This document shows, in pieces, positions 52,359 through 60,954 of a DNA stretch of 64,000 bases. This DNA comes from Paenibacillus lautus NBRC 15380 (lineage in GTDB: Bacteria > Bacillota > Bacilli > Paenibacillales > Paenibacillaceae): the NCBI RefSeq assembly GCF_004000945.1, contig NZ_BIMF01000003.1, forward strand, positions 186,001-250,000, in the 5' to 3' direction. Under the pieces are notes generated by a model. It was not told the DNA's origin. It did not search any database and saw nothing but the letters and a program-made list of their open reading frames with translations. A program made the translations under genes and the position numbers. Positions within the stretch are counted from its first letter, which is position 1; each line of letters opens with the position of its first letter.

Positions 52359-52898
52359 ATGAACCCGTCTGACACGGCCCTGGAGCAGCTTCTGCTGCAC
52401 GCGGCGGTACAACAGCATATATCGGACTATACGTATCATTGTCTGCCAGAGGAAGCTTGTGGTGTCCTTATCGGGCACTCCAGCGCAACAAGCCGATCGG
52501 TAACCGTTACACAATTTATTCCCGTAAAAAATACAGCGGAGTTTCCGCTGCATTCTTTTCTTCTGGATCCTGTTCAATGGACCCGCTTGGTTTTGACTGA
52601 AAAACGAATCGTCGGTTTGTTTCACAGTCACCCGCATACATCCCCTGAGCCGTCCGAAGAGGATCTGCTGCAGCTTCCATCCTTCGGCGGACTGCTTCAG
52701 GTATATGCCATCGGCTCTCCTGCAGCTTCAACTTCATATGCCCCCGGCTTGAAACCACTGCAGCTTCATGCCTACAAAATTATTCGGGGAACAGAAGCCT
52801 CAGAATTAACCAGCGATCTGCCATCCAATTCCTGGGGACGTCCGGGATCGGAATGCTATTCCCTCGCCCCGATTCCTTGCAAAATCCAAATAGAATAA
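52359..52898 (+). CDS. JAMM/MPN metalloprotease, stand-alone
   Basis: A 179-residue protein of the Mov34/MPN/PAD-1 group. The zinc site is complete: Glu in LPEEACGVLIG near residue 33, and GLFHSHPHTSPEPSEED near 90 (HxHx7Sx2D). In bacteria such enzymes trim sulfur-carrier proteins such as ThiS/MoaD-like or QbsE-like partners, or remove ubiquitin-like tags. No ThiF-like or sulfur-carrier gene lies next to it, which is unusual for this group. The last 50 residues are proline- and serine-rich and do not look conserved. The ATG follows GGGAGGG. Function not known. Confidence 0.85.
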   Translation: MNPSDTALEQLLLHAAVQQHISDYTYHCLPEEACGVLIGHSSATSRSVTVTQFIPVKNTAEFPLHSFLLDPVQWTRLVLTEKRIVGLFHSHPHTSPEPSEEDLLQLPSFGGLLQVYAIGSPAASTSYAPGLKPLQLHAYKIIRGTEASELTSDLPSNSWGRPGSECYSLAPIPCKIQIE

Positions 52899-52931
52899 TG
52901 AGCTATCGCGTGCAGCCATCATGCTCGGGGT

Positions 52932-53672
52932 TTACGCCTCGCTTAGATAGACATACAAATCCCCAAGCGTGGTTGCATGGCCGCGCGCCTGAATTTCTTG
53001 CATATAATCCGCCCACAGCCGGGCGGTCATGCGCGCGTCGGACAGAGCATGATGTCTGCCCTCCACCGGAATGCCGCTGCTTCGCAGCAGCTCATCCAGA
53101 CTGTAATCCTTCTGCTCAGGATATAATCTCTGCGCAAGCATCATCGTATCAAGGAGCCGGTGGGTTAATCGAACCTTCGATGTCTTCCACAAGGCTGCGT
53201 TCAGGAATCCGCGGTCATGCGCAGCGGCATGGGCAACAAGCACCCTGCCTCCTATAAAAGCCATGAAATCATGCAGCCCCTCCATTAAAGGCGGGGCTGC
53301 ATCAACCATATGCTGCGTAATTCCTGTCAGCTCAGCAATGAATGGAGGAACAGGAGCACCGCTGTTAACGATCATATGAAAGGTTTCGTTCTCAATCACT
53401 TGCTCCCCGATGACCTTGGTTGCACCGAATGACAAAATTTCATCACCGTGCTGGTGATTGAACCCCGTCGTCTCGAGATCAAATACGACAACCTCCAGCT
53501 CGTCCAGCGGGGTACCCAGCACCTCCGGCCTCCGGTTATCCTTCATCTGGGATCGGATGAAGGCCAGCTGCTGCGCTGTCTGCGCCCCGCGCATGGAAGC
53601 GATGGCTGAATTAAAGTTACCCGAACGGAGCGATCTCCAGAAGCCCCCGTTCGATTGTCCCGGTTCAGTCAT
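52932..53672 (-). CDS. DnaQ-like 3'-5' exonuclease
   Basis: A 246-residue DEDDh exonuclease. VVVFDLETTGFNHQHGDEILSFG near residue 62 is ExoI with the D-x-E pair. VLVAHAAAHDRGFLNAAL near 144 is ExoII, and HHALSDARMTARLW near 208 is ExoIII with His and Asp. It resembles the epsilon subunit and the exonuclease of PolC, but has no polymerase part. Its start overlaps the stop of the DUF294 protein gene by four bases (ATGA), so the two are co-translated. The same pair is seen elsewhere in bacteria (often with CBS-domain DUF294 proteins), with unknown target nucleic acid or nucleotide. Confidence 0.9.
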   Translation of the reverse strand: MTEPGQSNGGFWRSLRSGNFNSAIASMRGAQTAQQLAFIRSQMKDNRRPEVLGTPLDELEVVVFDLETTGFNHQHGDEILSFGATKVIGEQVIENETFHMIVNSGAPVPPFIAELTGITQHMVDAAPPLMEGLHDFMAFIGGRVLVAHAAAHDRGFLNAALWKTSKVRLTHRLLDTMMLAQRLYPEQKDYSLDELLRSSGIPVEGRHHALSDARMTARLWADYMQEIQARGHATTLGDLYVYLSEA

Positions 53673-54748
53673 GGTTTCCTCCTCTCCGCAAAACGGTGCT
53701 CTCGCTGCAATGACCGGTGTATCCGTCTGACAACACCAAGCGTATCGCGAAGCTCGTACTGCATGGTTTTGTTCTTGAGCTGCTCCTGCGAAATATACCC
53801 GCTGCTGGTGATCAGCCCGTTCTCCACCCGATGGGGCGTGTTATTCCTCAATCGAAGAGCCGTCAAGAAAGCACGCTGTACGCTTTCCAGCAGCAAATTG
53901 CCGCCCTCAAGCAGCATGACCTTCTCCATCCGCTTTTGCGTCGAGGTTTCGGTGATGCCTCTTTGCAGCGCCATCGTGCGGATGCTGTTCACAAGGGGAA
54001 TGTAGACGCCATACTTTACGTCAAATTCACCGGCATGCTCACCAAACCGCTCCGTCACAATTCGCCCCATAACATTAAGCGTTGCCTTGTGCTTGACCGT
54101 GTTTCGCAGTACGGCATAGCCGATGTTCGGGTGCAGCTCGACCGAGCTCCGGAAATGGTCGGTCCAAGCCTCCGATAGCTCGCCATCTCCCGCTATATGA
54201 CGGAGATCCGAAGCGATGATGAAATTGCGAATCGGCTCCCACTGCTGATCTCCACACCACTCGCTAATCTGATTTTTCCAATCGCCAAGCTTTTTGCTCC
54301 ATAAGGGTTCGGAACACATCACCTTTCCCGAACATTTGGGATAGCCTGCATACTCCAACAGATTCACCAGCCGAAGGCCATATTCCCGAAAAAAGGGAAG
54401 CTGATCCTCCTCCAGCTCATCGCCAATGATCAAACCGTTGTCCTGATCGCTCCACAGCGTCGCTTCCTGTCTTCCGCTGCTGCCAAAAGCAACAAACGCA
54501 TAACGCGCAGGAGGCCGGCCCAAGCCAGCCTCCCACATGTCCTGCTCACAGATTGCCGCGGCACGCTGTCCAATCAGATCGTGCATCGTATTGACGGATG
54601 CGATCCACTCTCTCAGCTCCATGTCATAACGCATCTCGATCAGATGGTTCTGACAAACGATCCGTTCATCTCGTAATTGCTGGGCTGTTGCTGCTGTCTG
54701 AATTTCCGAGAATACCGGAAACAGATTGACGGATTTCAGAGGTTTCAT
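53669..54748 (-). CDS. DUF294 nucleotidyltransferase-like protein
   Basis: A 359-residue protein with the nucleotidyltransferase signature near residue 90: AFGSSGRQEATLWSDQDNGLII, that is GSxxRxE..SDxD as in GlnD-like and DUF294 proteins. The rest matches the DUF294 C-terminal helical domain. The CBS and cAMP-binding domains found in many larger relatives are missing. It may add a nucleotide to a protein or RNA. Translation is coupled to a DnaQ-like exonuclease gene downstream, so the pair could add and remove nucleotides. The ammonium transporter gene ends 48 bases upstream on the same strand. Confidence 0.85.
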   Translation of the reverse strand: MKPLKSVNLFPVFSEIQTAATAQQLRDERIVCQNHLIEMRYDMELREWIASVNTMHDLIGQRAAAICEQDMWEAGLGRPPARYAFVAFGSSGRQEATLWSDQDNGLIIGDELEEDQLPFFREYGLRLVNLLEYAGYPKCSGKVMCSEPLWSKKLGDWKNQISEWCGDQQWEPIRNFIIASDLRHIAGDGELSEAWTDHFRSSVELHPNIGYAVLRNTVKHKATLNVMGRIVTERFGEHAGEFDVKYGVYIPLVNSIRTMALQRGITETSTQKRMEKVMLLEGGNLLLESVQRAFLTALRLRNNTPHRVENGLITSSGYISQEQLKNKTMQYELRDTLGVVRRIHRSLQREHRFAERRKP

Positions 54749-54796
54749 GCCGCGGCCTCCTTATTACATATTCATGAACTATTTAGAGTTTAGTAC

Positions 54797-56236
54797 TTAT
54801 AAAGCCGTGTCGCTTCCAGGTACCGCTTTGCCCCCGGAACGAAACTCAGGGGACTTCCCTTCCGATTCCGCCAGAAGTTTCATTTGCTCCGGATATCCGT
54901 AAGTTCCGTGTTCACTGATATCAAGACCCACCAATTCTTCTTCCTCCGTTACGCGGATACCCATCGTAACTTTCATGATATACAGAATGATGAATGAGAT
55001 CACGAGAACGAATGCAAAGGTGCCGACCAGGCCCAAAAGCTGAACGCCAAGCTGACCGAAGCCCCCGCCGTAGAACAAGCCTTCTTTGCCTACGCCTGTA
55101 ATTTCAACAAGTCTCGGTGCTGCGAACAAACCGGTGGATACGGCACCCCACATACCGGCAATACCATGTACGGAGAATGCATATACAGGATCATCAATGC
55201 CTTTGCGGTCAAACCACTGAGCCGTAAAGAAGGTAATCGTACCGGCTACTGCACCGATAACGACAGCCGCCCAAGGTTCCACGAATGCACAAGCCCCTGT
55301 GATCGCAACGAATGCGGCGAGAATACCGTTCAGCATGCTGGGAATGTCCGCTTTGCCCAGAACCGCCCAAGAGATCAGCAACGCCGCAAGCGCACCTGCC
55401 GCAGCTGCGATATTCGTATTTAATGCCACAAAACCGAAGAAGCCGTCCGTGAGTGCGGAGATCGTGCTGCCTGGATTAAAACCGAACCAGCCGATCCAGA
55501 TGATGAAAACGCCGAGTACCGATAAAACTTGGTTGTGACCCGGAATGCTGTTAGGCTTCCCGTCCTTATTATATTTGCCAAGTCGAGGCTTCAGAAGAAC
55601 GGTAGCCACGAGCGCCGCTGTAGCGCCTGTCAAGTGAACGACCGTCGATCCGGCAAAGTCCTGCATACCCAGAGCCCCGAGCCAGCCGCCGCCCCATACC
55701 CAGTGAGCAACAATCGGGTAAATCACGATGGTGAACAGCAATCCGAACACGATATAAACGCTGAGTTTCGCCCGTTCTGCCATACCTCCGCAAGCGATAG
55801 CCAAGGATACGGCTGCAAAGGATAAATGGAACAGAAACATAATGGTTGTTGGCACATCGTAAGCGGACAAGGAATCAAAAGAGCCGGCCGCATTGTCACC
55901 GCTTAAGAAAAAACCTTCAAATCCGAAAAAACTGTTTCCGTTACCGAATGCTAGGCCAAACCCTAGCGCCCAGAAGGCGACGATTGAAATGCCGAAGGTC
56001 AGGAAGGTTTTACCTGCAACGTGGCCTGCATTCTTCATACGAACCGATCCGGCTTCCAGCAGTGCGAACCCTGCTTGCATGAAGAATACGAGCAATGCTG
56101 CCAAGAATACGAACACGGAGTTCAAGCCAGCCGTTAATTCAACATTCGTGGCTCCCCCATCAGCGGCAAACGCGCTCGCCGGGAATGCAAGCAATGCGAT
56201 TACTCCCGCCATTAAACCTAGCCATCTTTTTTTCAT
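54797..56236 (-). CDS. amtB: ammonium transporter (Amt/NrgA)
   Basis: A 479-residue transporter with a cleaved signal-like first segment (GVIALLAFPASAFAADG) and eleven further spans. FMQAGFALLEAGSVRMKNAGHV near residue 52 is the conserved TM2 loop. The pore residues are visible in VHLTGATAALVA and in VHGIAGMWGAVSTGLF near 330, which contain the twin histidines. Ammonium or ammonia is moved into the cell. In Bacillus the gene is followed by the regulator glnK/nrgB; here no such gene is found. A perfect TnrA/GlnR site lies upstream, so it should be switched on by nitrogen limitation. Confidence 0.93.
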   Translation of the reverse strand: MKKRWLGLMAGVIALLAFPASAFAADGGATNVELTAGLNSVFVFLAALLVFFMQAGFALLEAGSVRMKNAGHVAGKTFLTFGISIVAFWALGFGLAFGNGNSFFGFEGFFLSGDNAAGSFDSLSAYDVPTTIMFLFHLSFAAVSLAIACGGMAERAKLSVYIVFGLLFTIVIYPIVAHWVWGGGWLGALGMQDFAGSTVVHLTGATAALVATVLLKPRLGKYNKDGKPNSIPGHNQVLSVLGVFIIWIGWFGFNPGSTISALTDGFFGFVALNTNIAAAAGALAALLISWAVLGKADIPSMLNGILAAFVAITGACAFVEPWAAVVIGAVAGTITFFTAQWFDRKGIDDPVYAFSVHGIAGMWGAVSTGLFAAPRLVEITGVGKEGLFYGGGFGQLGVQLLGLVGTFAFVLVISFIILYIMKVTMGIRVTEEEELVGLDISEHGTYGYPEQMKLLAESEGKSPEFRSGGKAVPGSDTAL

Positions 56237-56349
56237 GTTTTACACTCCCCTTAATGTAAACTAATATAACATAACCTTGAATTCATATTGTCATTATAGG
56301 GGGGAGAATGAAAATCCGCAACGGTTTTTTTCAAAATAAACTTCAGTTA

Positions 56350-56366
56350 TGTAATATAATCTAACA
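56350..56366. promoter_or_regulatory. TnrA/GlnR box upstream of the ammonium transporter gene
   Basis: TGTAATATAATCTAACA fits the 17-base consensus TGTNANAWWWTMTNACA at every position and lies about 114 bases before the start. A half-match (TCTAACA) follows at 56391-56397. The 316-base gap 56237-56552 contains nothing else I can support. Confidence 0.85.
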
Positions 56367-56552
56367 TTAAGTGCATACAGTGCAAATCGTCTAACATCCT
56401 GTATAGTATAAGTAAAGACTAAGCTTCAAGGTTTTTTGTCACAACTATGACGTTTGACTGTATGGTTCATGATCATGTATCATATTTCTATTAAAATGAA
56501 AATATAAATGCATTCATTAATGTCCATTCAATGAAAGCTTGTGAGGTGATGA

Positions 56553-57002
56553 ATGATGGGGATCACGAGAGGAAACCTTTTCCGGATCGGTGAGCTGGCC
56601 AAGGTTGCCGGAATCAGCGAAAGAACCATTGACTATTATACGAAGCTGGGTTTGATCTCCCCTGAGAAACGGACGTTAAAAAACTACCGGTTGTACAGTT
56701 CTGAAACCTTAAGCACTCTCGAACGTATTAATCAGTTAAAGCAAGAGAAATATACTCTCGATGAGATTAAGGAGAGGCTGGATCGCTGGAAGTCGGTTCC
56801 CGATGATTCCGAAATGACGGAGAAGCTAACTAAGCTCGAAATACAGATGAAACAGCTGGAACGGGATGTGAAGGAACTCAACCCGCTTCTAAGTGAATTA
56901 AAGCCAAGTCAAGCCCGGGAGGTACTAGCTAACATTCTTCCTAAAGGGGCTGCTTGCATCGAGTCGCTACAAATCTTGCTGAACCAGTTCACTTCGATGT
57001 AA
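56553..57002 (+). CDS. MerR-family transcriptional regulator
   Basis: A 149-residue regulator. FRIGELAKVAGISERTIDYYTKLGLI at residues 10-35 is the winged helix-turn-helix with the usual R..DYY signature. NYRLYSSETLSTLERINQLKQEKYTLDEIKERL continues the DNA-binding part, and a coiled coil follows from residue 90. There are few Cys residues and no known metal- or drug-binding motif in the short C-terminal part. The target is perhaps the metallopeptidase gene 43 bases downstream. It is not GlnR, as that has a different N-terminus. Confidence 0.9.
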   Translation: MMGITRGNLFRIGELAKVAGISERTIDYYTKLGLISPEKRTLKNYRLYSSETLSTLERINQLKQEKYTLDEIKERLDRWKSVPDDSEMTEKLTKLEIQMKQLERDVKELNPLLSELKPSQAREVLANILPKGAACIESLQILLNQFTSM

Positions 57003-57045
57003 ATGGTGAAGAACCAAATAACAACTTTGTATGGGGGTATGATAT

Positions 57046-57726
57046 ATGTATTCTGACTGGATGTTTATTCTCATTATTATCGCTTTTATATTCTCGCTCT
57101 GGGCTCAATTCCGGGTTAAAGGCACATTTAACAAATGGGCCAAGGTTGAGAACAGCACCGGCATGACCGGATACGATGCGGCCCGGCATATGCTGGATGC
57201 CAACGGACTCCACGACGTGCCGATTGAACCGGTGCCAGGCACACTCTCCGACCACTATGATCCGACCAAACGCGTTGTGCGCTTGTCAGAGCCCGTTTAT
57301 TATGAACGTACCATCTCGGCCGTCTCCGTTGCTTGTCACGAGGTCGGCCATGCGATCCAGCATGCCGAGCACTATCCGATGCTTGTAGCCCGTCACAAGA
57401 TGTTCCCGGTCGTTAACTTCGCATCGGGTATCGCTCCGTTTCTCTTGATTGCCGGATTCCTGTTCCAAGCCATGAACCTGGTCGGTCTCGGCATTATCTT
57501 CTTCTCTTGCGCCGTTGCCTTCCAGCTTGTCACTCTGCCGGTCGAGTTTAACGCAAGTAACCGTGCCCGTCAGCTGATGGTTCAAGAAGGCTATATCGCC
57601 AATGACGAAGAACGCGGAGTTGCTAAAGTATTGAACGCCGCGGCCCTGACCTACGTCGCTGCAGCCTTGATCTCTTTGCTCGAGTTGATCCGGTATATCA
57701 TGATCTTTACGAGCAACCGGGAATAA
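57046..57726 (+). CDS. yugP: YugP-type zinc metallopeptidase
   Basis: A 226-residue membrane protease. One N-terminal span (MFILIIIAFIFSLWA), then the cytoplasmic or loop domain with the zinc motif VACHEVGHAIQHAE at 95-108 (HExxH), and two to three more spans from residue 125. VEFNASNRARQLM near residue 166 supplies the third metal ligand (Glu) typical of this family. Function in Bacillus is unknown; a role in membrane-protein quality control is thought likely. It follows a MerR regulator gene, probably in one transcript, and has a strong terminator. Confidence 0.88.
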   Translation: MYSDWMFILIIIAFIFSLWAQFRVKGTFNKWAKVENSTGMTGYDAARHMLDANGLHDVPIEPVPGTLSDHYDPTKRVVRLSEPVYYERTISAVSVACHEVGHAIQHAEHYPMLVARHKMFPVVNFASGIAPFLLIAGFLFQAMNLVGLGIIFFSCAVAFQLVTLPVEFNASNRARQLMVQEGYIANDEERGVAKVLNAAALTYVAAALISLLELIRYIMIFTSNRE

Positions 57727-57746
57727 ACCAATACGCACAACAACAA

Positions 57747-57798
57747 AGGGCTTTCCTCTCTACCATGGATGGGTGGAGAAGGAAAGCCCTCTTTTTTA
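57747..57798. terminator. terminator between yugP and the LysR gene
   Basis: AGGGCTTTCC pairs with GGAAAGCCCT around a further inner stem, and six T follow on the plus strand. Confidence 0.88.
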
Positions 57799-57826
57799 TA
57801 TGTTATTTTTGATTAATGAAGCCAGG

Positions 57827-58762
57827 TTAGGGAGTTGATGCGTCAGTCCCTGCACCTTCCTTTTTCGGCGACGGATCAATGCCAAAATATTGAAGCAAAA
57901 ACGCACGGAAGGCTTGCGCAACCGGTGGCAGCTTCTCGTCCGCGCGGTGAATCAGACCGATGGAACGCGTTACCTTCGGCTCCGAGATCCGGACGCGTGC
58001 TGGCTGCAGCGGATTCGTCTGGAACAGCGCCATTTCAGGAAGCAGGCTGACCCCCATGCCGGCCGCAACCAGCCCGCGGATCGTATCCGTCTCCTCGCCT
58101 TCAAAAGCAATTTTCGGCGTGAACCCGGCTTCCAGGCAGGCATGCCACACGATCGGGCGCAAGGAGTAGCCTTTGCTGAACAGCACAAAGCGCTCCTCCT
58201 TCAATTGCTCCAGCTTGATGGTCTGCTCCCCCGCAAGCGGGTGATTCGGTGGCAGGATCGCAAACAGCTCCTCTGTCAAGACGATATCTCCGTCCACTTG
58301 ATCATGGCGATCCGGAAACGGAGACACAAATGCCAAGTCCACTTCAGCCCCGACCACGTCCCGGATCAGTGTCGGGAACATCCCCTGCTTGAACCGGAAC
58401 TTCACGTTCGGGTACTTCTTCCGGAATTCAGCCACAATGGACGGAATCAAATGGATGCCCAGGCTGTGAGGGAATCCGATGCGGATTTCCCCCTGCTCCG
58501 GGTCCAGAAATTCATGTATCTCGACGACCGCACGGTCCAAATCCTTCATAATGCTCTCCACCCGTTTGCAAAAAAGCTGACCAACCGGCGTTAACTGCAG
58601 ATTCCGGCCTTTTTGCATGAACAAATTAACACCAAGCTCTTCTTCCAACTGATGTATTTGACGGCTGACGGCTGATTGAGCCACATGAAGCTCTTCTGCC
58701 GCTTGGGTAACGTGTTCCTTTTGCGCAACCTTTACAAAGTATTGCAACTGTCGTAATTCCAC
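57827..58762 (-). CDS. LysR-family transcriptional regulator
   Basis: A 311-residue regulator. Residues 1-60 are the helix-turn-helix: LRQLQYFVKVAQKEHVTQAAEELHVAQSAVSRQI, with the typical TQAA and SRQI elements, close to the GltC-like group. The effector domain (residues 90-295) begins IRIGFPHSLGIHLIPSIVAEF. I choose GTG at 58762 because the ATG at 58822 overlaps a TATAAT promoter element at about 58826-58834. The gene is convergent with yugP and stands upstream of nothing obvious; the target genes are not known. A gltA/gltB operon, as for GltC, is not in the window. Confidence 0.88.
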   Translation of the reverse strand: MELRQLQYFVKVAQKEHVTQAAEELHVAQSAVSRQIHQLEEELGVNLFMQKGRNLQLTPVGQLFCKRVESIMKDLDRAVVEIHEFLDPEQGEIRIGFPHSLGIHLIPSIVAEFRKKYPNVKFRFKQGMFPTLIRDVVGAEVDLAFVSPFPDRHDQVDGDIVLTEELFAILPPNHPLAGEQTIKLEQLKEERFVLFSKGYSLRPIVWHACLEAGFTPKIAFEGEETDTIRGLVAAGMGVSLLPEMALFQTNPLQPARVRISEPKVTRSIGLIHRADEKLPPVAQAFRAFLLQYFGIDPSPKKEGAGTDASTP

Positions 58763-58852
58763 GCCTTTTATCGCTCCATTCTTATTCCCTAGAAGACTTG
58801 AAGACTTTATCAAATCATCCAATTCTATTATAACAGACCCTCTAAGGTCCGA

Positions 58853-59467
58853 TTATGTTCGACGTTTAAATAATCGAATCATGAGACCGTAGAGGAAAAA
58901 TCCGCCTACCAATCCGCCGACATGTGCTACAAGGCTGACCCCTGGTGTAAACGAGAACAGTATCCCCAGAATAAGCAGGGTGAACAGCGTCTTGCGGGAC
59001 GACTCATCCATGACATGCCGCTGGAACAGGGCGATGTACAGATAAGCGCCATAAGCTCCGTATATGGCTCCTGAGGCGCCTACAAGGAAGGTATAGTCCT
59101 CCATGCGCTCATAATAAGCCAATCCGATTACATTACCGAGAACACCGCTGAGCAGATACAGAATGGCAAATTTCCAGCTCCCCATGATTCTCTCCAGCGG
59201 GGGAACAAATACCAGCAGTGCGAAGCTGTTGAACAAAAAGTGGTCAAATCCGTTATGGAGGAACATCGCCGTAAAGTATCTCCATGCCTGATCAACGAAC
59301 TGCGGCAAATCCGATAAAGCTCCATATTTCAGCAGCGTAACCGGGTTTCTGGAACCGCCGTCAAAGGATGTAATTACAAACATCACCAGGTTGATCACAA
59401 GCAGCAGCGATGTAACGGGATAATAACGCAAATAACTTTTCCAATTTTCATAACGTACGAATATCAT
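58853..59467 (-). CDS. rhomboid-family intramembrane serine protease
   Basis: A 204-residue membrane protease with six spans. Residues HNGFDHFLFNSFALLVFVPP near 71 contain the conserved His-x-x-x-x-x-N pattern. LVGASGAIYGAYGAYLY near 128 is the active-site GxSG with the nucleophile Ser, and SLVAHVGGLVGGFFLYG near 178 carries the catalytic His. The short size, without any soluble domain, is like the GlpG core. The start is preceded by GAGGAGGATGCT. Substrates are not known. Confidence 0.92.
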   Translation of the reverse strand: MIFVRYENWKSYLRYYPVTSLLLVINLVMFVITSFDGGSRNPVTLLKYGALSDLPQFVDQAWRYFTAMFLHNGFDHFLFNSFALLVFVPPLERIMGSWKFAILYLLSGVLGNVIGLAYYERMEDYTFLVGASGAIYGAYGAYLYIALFQRHVMDESSRKTLFTLLILGILFSFTPGVSLVAHVGGLVGGFFLYGLMIRLFKRRT

Positions 59468-59588
59468 AGCATCCTCCTCATCCTAAACCAGGCAGGGGTG
59501 CCCCATAGTGGACATTCCCTTTTTAAAAAGATTATAATGTACCATGAACCTGATCACCAAACTTTGATATCCAAGGAGGAGATTTCTC

Positions 59589-60107
59589 ATGGCTCAAGAA
59601 CGTTCAGGAGCTGCCACTTTTAAAGGCAATCCTATTACACTCATCGGACCACAGCTCAAGGCTGGTGATGCCGCGCCGGATTTTACAGTGAGCAAAAACC
59701 TGCTCGAAGACGTATCTCTTAAAGATTATGCCGGTAAAATCAAGCTGATCAGTGTCGTTCCTTCCCTCGACACCGGGGTATGCGATGCTCAGACGCGCCG
59801 TTTCAATGAAGAAGCAGCTGGTCTAGGCGATGATGTGGTGATCCTTACGATCAGTGCCGACCTTCCGTTCGCCCAAGCCCGTTGGTGCGGAGCTGCAGGC
59901 GTTGACCGGGTCATTACGCTATCCGACTATAAATCGCGTTCTTTCGGTGAAGCGTATGGCGTGCTTATCAAGGAATTCCAGCTCGACATGCGTTCGATCT
60001 TCGTCGTGGATACTAACGATACCATCACCTATGTAGAATACCTTGGTGAAATGACGGAGCACCCGAATTACGAAGCCGCGATCGATGCAGTAAAATCTTT
60101 GCGGTAA
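59589..60107 (+). CDS. tpx: thiol peroxidase
   Basis: A 172-residue atypical 2-Cys peroxiredoxin. [16 protein letters not shown] holds the peroxidatic Cys65 and ARWCGAAG the resolving Cys100, with the spacing expected for Tpx. The N-terminal [22 protein letters not shown] is the usual start of the family. It reduces lipid and hydrogen peroxides with electrons from thioredoxin. The ATG at 59589 has AAGGAGGAG eight bases upstream. A perfect terminator follows 30 bases after the stop, so it is a single unit. Confidence 0.95.
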   Translation: MAQERSGAATFKGNPITLIGPQLKAGDAAPDFTVSKNLLEDVSLKDYAGKIKLISVVPSLDTGVCDAQTRRFNEEAAGLGDDVVILTISADLPFAQARWCGAAGVDRVITLSDYKSRSFGEAYGVLIKEFQLDMRSIFVVDTNDTITYVEYLGEMTEHPNYEAAIDAVKSLR

Positions 60108-60137
60108 CACGCCAAAGGCTACATACACTGCACACTT

Positions 60138-60172
60138 TTAAAAAGCGGGAGAGCAGCTCTCCCGCTTTTTCT
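60138..60172. terminator. terminator of tpx
   Basis: AAAAAGCGGGAGAG pairs with CTCTCCCGCTTTTT around four bases. It can act on both strands. Confidence 0.9.
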
Positions 60173-60179
60173 TATTCTA

Positions 60180-60572
60180 CTAAGCATCCACTTTATACTT
60201 GCTCAGTTTTTTATCCAGAACAGCGTACAGGTTCAAGATAACCCGGTAGTTCGCTCCCAGATCCCCTAGGGAACCGCGGGACGCCGAATACATATCAACT
60301 GCGCTGCGAACCGGACTGATGCCGAGCACGGATACGGTAATGTCCAGTGTACGTCCAAACGAGGTTCTTTTCTCGAGCGTGATTTCTCCCACGGATTTAA
60401 CCTCATGCAGAACTTTGTAACCCGGAATTTTTTTCAGTGTCGAGGAAACCTCTTCAAAACACTTTTCTTTTGAAAGATTGTAATAACGCGTCTTCAGCTT
60501 GGGATCTTTAGCACGGTCGCTTGTGCCGTCGTAGCTGCGCACGATACCAATTAGAACTCGTTTTAATGACAA
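60180..60572 (-). CDS. DUF1499-like protein
   Basis: A 130-residue protein. The final third (VDMYSASRGSLGDLGANYRVILNLYAVLDKKL) fits the DUF1499 signature of SRxGxxDLGAN. The middle has a strand-rich EVKSVGEITLEKRTSFGRTLDITVSV. There is no signal or membrane span, whereas many DUF1499 proteins are lipoproteins or membrane-bound. The start is TTG at 60572, with GGAGG eight bases upstream. It lies between tpx and the 6S RNA gene. The function of the family is not known. Confidence 0.65.
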   Translation of the reverse strand: MSLKRVLIGIVRSYDGTSDRAKDPKLKTRYYNLSKEKCFEEVSSTLKKIPGYKVLHEVKSVGEITLEKRTSFGRTLDITVSVLGISPVRSAVDMYSASRGSLGDLGANYRVILNLYAVLDKKLSKYKVDA

Positions 60573-60658
60573 AGACCGTTCCTCCTTTATAAATGACCGT
60601 TCCTTTCCATACTCTAGTTTAACATTGTTTATGCTTTCAGCAAACCTTTATATATAGC

Positions 60659-60704
60659 AAAAAGACACCTCTTTCACTTCGAATTCGAAATAAAAGAGGT
60701 GCCC
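60659..60704 (-). terminator. 6S RNA terminator
   Basis: On the minus strand GGGCACCTCTTT pairs with AAAGAGGTGTC around a loop that contains TTCGAATTCGAA, and five T follow. Confidence 0.8.
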
Positions 60705-60908
60705 ATTCATTGGTTAAACGAAACCCGCCTATGCCGTCCGGTAAACATTGTCTTCGAACCTGCATTAGCAGGTGGGTGACCGCAGAACCGCTTATGAATT
60801 CCCCTTGTCATATAGACAGGGCATTTCAGCCACGATTACGTATAGATCTCCCTAGACATCGTCATTGGTTCAAAACAACGGAAAACCGAAACGAACATCG
60901 CAGGATGT
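60705..60908 (-). ncRNA. ssrS: 6S RNA
   Basis: The minus strand has TATAAT (60915-60920), then a transcript from about 60908. CCTGCGATGTTCGTTTCGG near the 5' end and the GAACCAATGA segment parallel GAGATGTTCG and GAGCCGATAT of E. coli 6S RNA. The 3' side has GGACGGCATAGGCGGG, which pairs with CCTGCGATG to form the closing stem (CCTGC/GCGGG, ATG/CAT). A long, broken duplex with a large central bulge fits the open-promoter mimic that traps sigma-A RNA polymerase. The length (about 200 nt) and terminator fit too. No protein frame is conserved here. The ends are estimates. Confidence 0.78.
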
Positions 60909-60954
60909 AGTCTTATTATAGGGGGTTTTGCCGGAAAAGTAAACCTCGCATTAT

